A stretch of DNA of 18,062 nt from SKLM01 sp964421785 (lineage in GTDB: Bacteria > Chloroflexota > Anaerolineae > B4-G1). Where the stretch lies: NCBI GenBank assembly GCA_964421785.1, contig CAYQZG010000077.1, forward strand, positions 1-18,062, in the 5' to 3' direction. Position numbers and translations under genes: made by a program. Of the stretch, positions 13,077 through 18,062 are shown one piece after another; position 1 is the stretch's first letter; every line of letters starts with the position of its first letter. Below the pieces are notes generated by a model. The model searched no databases and had not been told where the DNA came from. It was given only the letters and a program-made list of their open reading frames with translations.

Positions 13077-13967
13077 ATGCCTAAGCGTTTTCGAGGTGTG
13101 TACGCCGTTCCTTGCACTCCTTTTGCACAGCGTGGTGAGGTGGATGAGGCCGCGATGAGGAAGCATCTGCGCTTTCTGCTGGACGACGGAGGCGTGCACG
13201 GCATCATACCCACCGGCAGCACCGGGGAGTTCGCTTTTCTCTCCCCCGACGAACGTAGGTTGGTGCTAGAGATCGCAATAGACGAGGTCGGTGGGTCGGT
13301 TCCTGTCATCGCTGGTGCAGCTGGGGTGTCCACCCGCGAGACGATTGGTTACGCTCAGTCGGCGCAGGAGGCAGGAGCCGACGGCGTTATGGTGGTGTCC
13401 CCGTACTATGGCCATCCGGACCAAGACGAGCTGTACCATCACTTCAAAGACCTGGCCGAGAGCATCGACATCCCGGTGATGCTGTACAACAATCCGGGCG
13501 CGGCTGGCGTTGATATCACACCTCCCCTGGTTGCGAGGCTGGCGGAGCTGGACGGCATCGCTGCCATTAAGGAGAGCACCGGGGAGATGCAGCGCGTGGC
13601 CGAGATTATGAGGCTCTGCGGCGATGACATCGAGGTCATGTGCGGATGCGATACGCTCCCGATGGAGATGTTTTCCATCGGTGTCCAGGGCTGGGTCGCC
13701 GCGCCGTCCAATGTCGTCCCAAAGCAGTGCGTGGAGCTCTATGACCTCGTCGCCGTAGAAGGCGATCTAGAGAAGGGCAGGGAGCTGTACTTCAAACTGT
13801 TGCCTCTGTTCACGATGTTCGAATCGACGGGGAAGTACGTCCAGTTGTCGAAGGCAGCTCTAGACATCATGGGGAGGCCCATCGGTGCCCCAAGGCAGCC
13901 CCTGCTGCCCGTCTCGGATGAGCTGCGGAGTGAGCTGGAAACGATCCTTGAGACCGTATTTGCGTGA
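13077..13967 (+). CDS. DHDPS/NAL-superfamily lyase or deaminase (dihydrodipicolinate-synthase family)
   Basis: A 296-residue (beta/alpha)8 class I aldolase-type protein. GSTGEF at 47-52 is the substrate carboxylate loop, Tyr137 in LYNNPGAAG is the catalytic tyrosine, and Lys165 in IAAIKEST is the Schiff-base lysine. True DHDPS has an arginine five residues after that tyrosine, but this protein has Ala142, so it is probably not the lysine-biosynthesis enzyme. The ATG at 13077 is chosen because AAGGAGG lies 6 bases upstream; an earlier in-frame ATG at 13050 is less likely. It lies 100 bases after the dehydrogenase genes. In hydroxyproline degradation a member of this family (pyrroline-4-hydroxy-2-carboxylate deaminase) acts directly after a D-hydroxyproline dehydrogenase, which fits here. 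Other activities such as 2-keto-3-deoxy-acid aldolase cannot be excluded. Confidence 0.9.
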   Translation: MPKRFRGVYAVPCTPFAQRGEVDEAAMRKHLRFLLDDGGVHGIIPTGSTGEFAFLSPDERRLVLEIAIDEVGGSVPVIAGAAGVSTRETIGYAQSAQEAGADGVMVVSPYYGHPDQDELYHHFKDLAESIDIPVMLYNNPGAAGVDITPPLVARLAELDGIAAIKESTGEMQRVAEIMRLCGDDIEVMCGCDTLPMEMFSIGVQGWVAAPSNVVPKQCVELYDLVAVEGDLEKGRELYFKLLPLFTMFESTGKYVQLSKAALDIMGRPIGAPRQPLLPVSDELRSELETILETVFA

Positions 13968-14018
13968 GTCCTAGAGCATGGGGCGCGGACAGAATCCATT
14001 ATGGTTGAGGAGGTACTT

Positions 14019-15890
14019 ATGGACAAGCTAAACGGGTACGCGGGCAGCCAGCTGCGGATCTCACTAGGCGATCAAGGCGCCGCAGCGGAAAGGTTGGACC
14101 CCGCGAATCTCCGGGACTACCTGGGCGGGGTGGGCTACGCGGCCCGGCTGCTGTACGATGAGCTCTCTGGGGGGATGGATCCCCTGAGCCCTGAGGCAAA
14201 GGTCGTCTTCGCCACCAGCCCCCTGAGCCGGCACGAGGTCCCCGGCGGGGGTAGCGTCCTGATCTGCTTCAAGTCACCCCTGACCGATGCCTGGGGCGAG
14301 GCGAGATGTGGCGGAGACTTTGGCCCCGAGATGAGAAAGGCGGGATATGACTTCTTCATCATCGAGGGTCAGGCAGAGAAACCGGTCTACGTGATGGTCC
14401 GGGATGACGATGTCCAGTTCCGGCCGGCGCAGCATCTGGTGGGGACCACGGTTGCCGAGAGGACCAAGATCATCCGGGAGGAAGCCGGAGATCCTGACTT
14501 GGAGGTGATGTGTATCGGTCCGGGTGGCGAGAACCTGGTGAGATACGCGACCGTCATGTATGAGGGTCGCGCCGCAGGTCGATGCGGCGGGGGGGCGGTC
14601 CTAGGCTCGAAGAACCTGCTGGGCATCGCTGTCAGCGGCTCGAAGAAGGTGGAGACGGCGCATCCCGAGGCCTTCAGGAGCGCGGCGCGGGAGGCGATGC
14701 GCGTCCTGCGAGAGGATCCCAATGCTGCCGGCTTCGGTGAACACGGCACGACGGGCGATCTGGGGGGATGCGACGACGCTGGCGACTGGCCTACCAAGAA
14801 TTGGCAGTCCAACTCCTGGGGTAGGGGTGAGGCGCTCTATGACCACTTCTACGAGCAGAACCTGGTCAAGAGCGCGGGATGCTACCGTGGGTGCCCCATC
14901 GGCTGCGCGCGGGTGGCTCACGTAGAGGGCGGCAGGTACGCGACCCCGGCGCACGAAGGCGCCGAGTACGAGTCGATCAGTTGCTTCACGGCGTACGTGC
15001 TCAACGAGGATATGGATGCAGCCGTCCATAGCACTTGGCTGTGCAACGAGTATGGCATCGACACCATCTCTGCCGGGAGTGTGATTGCCTTTGCCATGGA
15101 GTGCTATGAGAAGGGGTTGCTGGATGATCAGGACCTGAATGATCTGGATCTGACCTGGGGCAACGCTGAGGCGCTCCCAGAGCTGGTGAAGATGATCGCG
15201 CTGAGGGAGGGCATTGGCGATCTCCTTGCCGACGGCGTGAAGCGCGCGGCAGAGGTCCTCGGCCACGGATCGGAAGCATTCGCCATCCATGGGAAGGGGC
15301 TAGAGGCCCCGGCCCACGATCCTCGCTCAGGCAAAGCCCTTGCCGTCACCTACGGCACCGCCAACCGGGGCGCGTGCCACATCCACCCGGTCGAGGCCAT
15401 GGCCTATGATGCCGGTGGCGAGGACTTCGGTCTGCAGGCCTACGGTCTGCCCGACCCCGAGCCTGTCGATCGGTGGGAGGAAGAGGGCAAGGGGAGCGTG
15501 GTGAAGATGCTCCAGGACGGGTTGATCACGCCCGATGTGCTTGGGGTGTGCAAGTTCATGATGTACTGCGGTCTCACCATTGATCACTACGCTGCCATGC
15601 TCTCCGCTGCCACCGGCTGGATCATCGACGGTTGGGATCTGCTGGAGGTTGGAGAGCGAGTCAGCAATCTGCAGAGAATGTTCAACGTGCGCGAAGGCTT
15701 GAACCGCAACGACGATGCAATCCCGGACCGGATGAAGAGGCTACCGGCCTTCGGCAAGTACGCAGACGAAGGGCGCTGCGCGATTCTGGACTATGAAGGC
15801 ATGTTGGACGACTACTACGAGACGCGAGAATGGGATCGAGACACCGGCAGGCCCATGGAACAGAAGCTTCGCGAGCTGGGCCTTCAGTAG
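14019..15890 (+). CDS. AOR-family tungsten-type aldehyde:ferredoxin oxidoreductase
   Basis: A 623-residue full-length member of the AOR family, which oxidises aldehydes to carboxylates (or works in reverse) with a bis-pterin tungsten cofactor and one [4Fe-4S] cluster, passing electrons to ferredoxin in the cytoplasm. Seen are the N-terminal LRDYLGGVGYAARLLYDEL, CGGDFGPEMRKAGYDFFIIEG, the cluster cysteines at 288, 292 and 296 (GCYRGCPIGC) with a fourth probably Cys511, AHEGAEYESI, and KGLEAPAHDPRSGKALAVTYGTANRGACH. The first cysteine gap is one residue longer than the CxxCxxxC of the Pyrococcus enzyme. I start at the ATG at 14019, 5 bases after GGAGG; an in-frame ATG at 14001 lies upstream of that site. 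It follows the DHDPS-family gene by 51 bases and may oxidise its aldehyde product. No separate ferredoxin or AorB gene follows. Confidence 0.93.
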   Translation: MDKLNGYAGSQLRISLGDQGAAAERLDPANLRDYLGGVGYAARLLYDELSGGMDPLSPEAKVVFATSPLSRHEVPGGGSVLICFKSPLTDAWGEARCGGDFGPEMRKAGYDFFIIEGQAEKPVYVMVRDDDVQFRPAQHLVGTTVAERTKIIREEAGDPDLEVMCIGPGGENLVRYATVMYEGRAAGRCGGGAVLGSKNLLGIAVSGSKKVETAHPEAFRSAAREAMRVLREDPNAAGFGEHGTTGDLGGCDDAGDWPTKNWQSNSWGRGEALYDHFYEQNLVKSAGCYRGCPIGCARVAHVEGGRYATPAHEGAEYESISCFTAYVLNEDMDAAVHSTWLCNEYGIDTISAGSVIAFAMECYEKGLLDDQDLNDLDLTWGNAEALPELVKMIALREGIGDLLADGVKRAAEVLGHGSEAFAIHGKGLEAPAHDPRSGKALAVTYGTANRGACHIHPVEAMAYDAGGEDFGLQAYGLPDPEPVDRWEEEGKGSVVKMLQDGLITPDVLGVCKFMMYCGLTIDHYAAMLSAATGWIIDGWDLLEVGERVSNLQRMFNVREGLNRNDDAIPDRMKRLPAFGKYADEGRCAILDYEGMLDDYYETREWDRDTGRPMEQKLRELGLQ

Positions 15891-16069
15891 GCGTCTCCGA
15901 ACCCAAGCGGGATCCAGCAATCGGTGTGAGGCGGTGCCAGACGCAGCTGCTCCCACGACGAGGCCGCGCCGAGGCAGGAGGAAATCATCACCCGTAGGCA
16001 CACATGCTTCAATCGTGTGTCCCGGGCCTATCTGAAGGAGGTGGTCTTCGCAACAGGAAATGTTCGTCT

Positions 16070-16099
16070 TTGCGCTTGCTCAAGCGCTTTGGTTATACA
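16070..16099 (+). promoter_or_regulatory. Candidate promoter with overlapping 16-base palindrome upstream of the binding-protein gene
   Basis: TTGCGC (16070-16075) and TATACA (16094-16099) are 18 bases apart and could be -35 and -10 boxes. Between them lies GCGCTTG-CT-CAAGCGC (16072-16087), a perfect 7-base inverted repeat around two bases, in the right place for an operator. It differs from the TGGTNNGACCA sites, so another regulator would be needed. Only three T follow, so it is not a terminator. Confidence 0.4.
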
Positions 16100-16132
16100 G
16101 CAGAAGCTATGTCAATGAGGAGGACAGGCAAG

Positions 16133-17467
16133 ATGAAGACGTCGCTAAGTCGTTGGTTCGGTGTGATTCTGATGGTAGGCTTGGTTCTGGCCTTGGCTGG
16201 GTGCGGTGGCGCTCCGACCGAGACGGCAGCCGTTCCAGAAGAGACCGGCACAGAATCTGAAGCATCCGAATCCACGGAGGGTTCGGATTCGAATGACGTT
16301 CTGAAGGTGGGCATTCTAGCCCCTTACAGTGGACCGGCGGCCCTATCGGGCAAGGAGTTTCGGGGCTCGGCAGAGATCGCCCTCGACAAGATCGACTGGC
16401 AGATCGGGTCGTACGAGATCCAGCCGGTGTGGATCGACTCCCAGTCCGACCCGGCCAAGGCCTCGCAGGCGTACGAGCAGGCCGTCGTCCAGGAGGGCGT
16501 GCAGGTCGCGATGCTGAACTGGCACAGCTCGGTGGCCGTAGCCTGTATGGAGGTCGCCGCTAAGCACAAGGTGCCGCACCTAGCGCCGTTCGGCGCGACT
16601 GAGGTGGTCAACGAGACTTTCCACTCCGACCCCGAGAAGTACGGCTATTGGACCAGCAAGTGGTGGGCGACGCCAACGAAGCTGACTGCCGGCTACATCG
16701 AGGCGCTAGAGGAGGCTATCTCCAGCGGCCGCTGGAGCCCTGAGTCCAAGACCGTCGCTCTCTATGGGGAGGATACGGACTGGGGCCGCAGCTTCGCCGG
16801 CGCGCTTGCAGAACAGCTGAAGGAGGTAGGTTGGGAAGTGGTCGACGAGGAGTACTTCCCTGGTGACCAGGTCGAGTTCTACCCGTATATCAACAAGCTG
16901 AACGATCTGAACCCGGCCCTCCTCGCCGGTACGCACACTGGCGCCGCCGCCTTTGCAGGGCTGCTCACGCAGGCCGACGAGCTGGATCTGCAGGCCATGG
17001 TCATCGCCGATGGCTTGGGCCGCTTCGGCGAGTGGTACGAGCTGACGGGCGACTCCTCCAATTACGTCATGGACCAGATCACCCCGGCGTTCACGGGCGC
17101 AGAGGGCAAAGCCTATCTGGAGGAGTTCGAGGATCGCTTCGGATTCACGCCTAGCGCGTCGGCGGGTGGCCTGGCCTACGATGGCGCGGGGTTCTTCATA
17201 GCCATTGCCCAGGCTGTTCACGAGGAGACCGGTGAGCTCACGAGCGAGACCATCTATGACTTCATCCAGAACAAGCTGTGGACGGGTGAGTGGAGCTACA
17301 CCGACGGCATCGTGATGCAGGAATACAAGTACACCCAGGATACAATCCCCGACCCGGTGGTGGGCGCTGGCTACTACATTTTCCCCATCGTGCAGTACGT
17401 CGAGGGGGAGGCGAAGACGGTCTATCCGCCCGATCAGGCGGACATGGAGCTGCAGCCGCCCGAATAG
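16133..17467 (+). CDS. ABC-transporter substrate-binding lipoprotein, branched-chain amino acid type (LivJ-like)
   Basis: A 444-residue exported binding protein. It begins with a lipoprotein signal, MKTSLSRWFG then a hydrophobic stretch ending LALAGC, so Cys24 is probably lipidated. A Glu/Ser/Thr-rich linker runs to about residue 55. Mature sequence starts with LKVGILAPYSGPAALSGKEFRGSAEIALDKI, diagnostic of the Peripla_BP_6 (LivJ) family, and later shows VALYGEDTDWGRSFA and SAGGLAYDGAGFFIAIAQAV. The ATG at 16133 follows GAGGAGG by 9 bases; an open frame reaching back to 16004 adds residues that would mask the signal peptide. It lies 242 bases after the AOR gene with its own candidate promoter. 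Ligands in this family are amino acids, amides or small carboxylates; here the pathway substrate is likely. No permease or ATPase gene follows within the window. Confidence 0.92.
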   Translation: MKTSLSRWFGVILMVGLVLALAGCGGAPTETAAVPEETGTESEASESTEGSDSNDVLKVGILAPYSGPAALSGKEFRGSAEIALDKIDWQIGSYEIQPVWIDSQSDPAKASQAYEQAVVQEGVQVAMLNWHSSVAVACMEVAAKHKVPHLAPFGATEVVNETFHSDPEKYGYWTSKWWATPTKLTAGYIEALEEAISSGRWSPESKTVALYGEDTDWGRSFAGALAEQLKEVGWEVVDEEYFPGDQVEFYPYINKLNDLNPALLAGTHTGAAAFAGLLTQADELDLQAMVIADGLGRFGEWYELTGDSSNYVMDQITPAFTGAEGKAYLEEFEDRFGFTPSASAGGLAYDGAGFFIAIAQAVHEETGELTSETIYDFIQNKLWTGEWSYTDGIVMQEYKYTQDTIPDPVVGAGYYIFPIVQYVEGEAKTVYPPDQADMELQPPE

Positions 17468-17520
17468 CAGCCAGCTGTGCGAAGGAAGAGGTCTTGTGAG
17501 CGAAACCTCTTGATGAACCC

Positions 17521-17572
17521 GGTGGGAGAGCTAGTGAGTGGAGCGGATGCTTCACGGATGAGCTCTCCCGCC
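17521..17572 (+). terminator. Strong hairpin after the binding-protein gene, possible terminator
   Basis: GGTGGGAGAGCT (17521-17532) pairs with AGCTCTCCCGCC (17561-17572) over 12 positions with one G-U wobble. A further inner stem, GTGAG with TTCAC, lies in the 28-base loop. It starts 53 bases after the stop codon. Only a short CTTTC follows, so termination may be weak; mRNA 3'-end protection is an alternative. Confidence 0.5.
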
Positions 17573-17592
17573 GCCCTTTCAATGTCTGAGAC

Positions 17593-17636
17593 GGCTGTCA
17601 GTGAACGCGCGCTCTTGAAGAGCGACCGCGACAGCC
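17593..17636 (+). other. Nested hairpin, possible structured RNA
   Basis: GGCTGTC (17593-17599) pairs perfectly with GACAGCC (17630-17636). Inside, CGCTCT (17610-17615) pairs with AGAGCG (17619-17624) around a TGA loop. Two coaxial perfect stems 20 bases after the previous hairpin suggest a structured RNA or a second part of a transcription-end structure. I recognise no known RNA family. Confidence 0.45.
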
Positions 17637-17639
17637 ATG

Positions 17640-18062
17640 CTGCTCGAGGTTCCTCTATGCTCTTGCCTCTGACTCATTTCCTCCTCCAAGTCGATTGACG
17701 AGTCTTGAGTTACTGCCGTTGAACCATAAGCGCACTTGCTTGTGCTTGCACGAGCCCAGATATGGTGAAGGGAGCGCGTTCGGCAGTCGTTCTCTTGGGT
17801 GAAGATGGACAAAGCGGTGGCGTCAAGTGATCGGCAGGGTGCTTGCTGGCAGAGGACATACAGAAGAGCGAGAAGAGGCCACCCCATTGGGATGGCTCTC
17901 AGGCGGGGCCGACGGGAGTCGTCCGCGCAGGTTACATCAGGGCCCTTGCTGTCTCCCCTCATACACTTGCCCGCTTGCTGCCCGCCGTCTCATCCAAGGA
18001 TCCACACTATGCCACTTCTTCCCATTTTCCGCGCTGCTTCCCTGCCGCCAAAGGCGGGTCAG
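17640..18062. other. Intergenic stretch without a convincing gene
   Basis: Only short frames without ribosome binding sites or family resemblance occur here, including a 127-codon minus-strand frame ending at 17579 and a plus-strand frame open to the window edge from about 17807. No clear promoter was found. At the very end CCGCC-AAA-GGCGG (18045-18057) forms a small hairpin, and CTTCCCTGC next to it is shared with 742-750 near the regulator promoter. Confidence 0.5.

Noticed and set aside
13077..13967. Naming this gene dapA (lysine biosynthesis)
   Set aside because: The arginine that binds the second carboxylate in true DHDPS is replaced by Ala142 and the context is catabolic.
17695..17730. 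Promoter for a downstream gene (TTGACG ... CATAAG)
   Set aside because: The spacing between the boxes is 24 bases, too long, and no gene follows within the window.
17579..17962. 127-codon minus-strand frame near the right edge
   Set aside because: It starts without a clear ribosome binding site and has no recognisable domain; it also covers the nested hairpin.

Overview
The window is GC-rich bacterial DNA holding one long plus-strand catabolic cluster. A decapitated insertion sequence lies at the left edge and about 600 bases without a convincing gene at the right edge. The class of genes (several non-pyrrolysine MttB-type methyltransferases, an MmgE/PrpD protein, a multi-subunit flavin/iron-sulfur dehydrogenase, a tungsten-type aldehyde oxidoreductase, a lipoprotein amino-acid binding protein) suggests an anaerobic or facultative soil, sediment or subsurface bacterium. 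Chloroflexota is my best guess from overall style, but nothing in the window proves it. No tRNA, rRNA or CRISPR array was seen.

Layout. 1-252 (minus): N-terminal part of an IS1182-like transposase, with a plausible promoter at 298-326. 912-1643: FadR-type GntR regulator behind a near-perfect sigma-70 promoter (781-809) and a palindromic operator (821-835), closed by a probable terminator (1681-1740). 1741-1987: control region and long leader of the main operon, with a second copy of the same operator (1778-1792). 1988-7874: four MttB-family methyltransferase paralogues in a row. 7967-9319: MmgE/PrpD-family protein. 9426-12976: four overlapping genes for a proline/hydroxyproline/sarcosine-dehydrogenase-like complex (2Fe-2S plus FAD alpha subunit, 2x[4Fe-4S] ferredoxin, BFD-type [2Fe-2S] protein, DadA/SoxB-type beta subunit). 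13077-13967: DHDPS/NAL-superfamily lyase or deaminase. 14019-15890: AOR-family aldehyde:ferredoxin oxidoreductase. 16133-17467: branched-chain-amino-acid-type ABC substrate-binding lipoprotein. 17468-18062: two strong tandem hairpins and otherwise nothing recognised.

How the genes may work together (inference). The lipoprotein captures a quaternary or N-methylated amino acid such as a betaine. The MttB paralogues remove methyl groups to a corrinoid protein that is not in the window. The four-subunit dehydrogenase oxidises the demethylated imino or amino acid to an imine. The DHDPS-family enzyme opens or deaminates the imine, and the AOR oxidises the resulting aldehyde and reduces ferredoxin. 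This order resembles the known trans-4-hydroxyproline route (D-hydroxyproline dehydrogenase, pyrroline-4-hydroxy-2-carboxylate deaminase of the DHDPS superfamily, 2-oxoglutarate semialdehyde oxidation). It suggests an anaerobic route for proline betaine or hydroxyproline betaine in which MttB enzymes replace oxygen-dependent demethylases and an AOR replaces the NAD(P) aldehyde dehydrogenase. The regulator and the methyltransferase operon share a TTGTGGTNNGACCAG operator, so the regulator probably controls both.

Several small sequence elements stand out. A C-rich 28-base tandem repeat sits in frame between two domains of the alpha subunit. A 33-base palindrome sits in frame in the tail of the BFD protein and lies within a 72-base duplicated unit. 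An intergenic hairpin at 9345-9388 has the same arm architecture as that palindrome, suggesting a small family of interspersed palindromic elements, some of them inside coding sequence.
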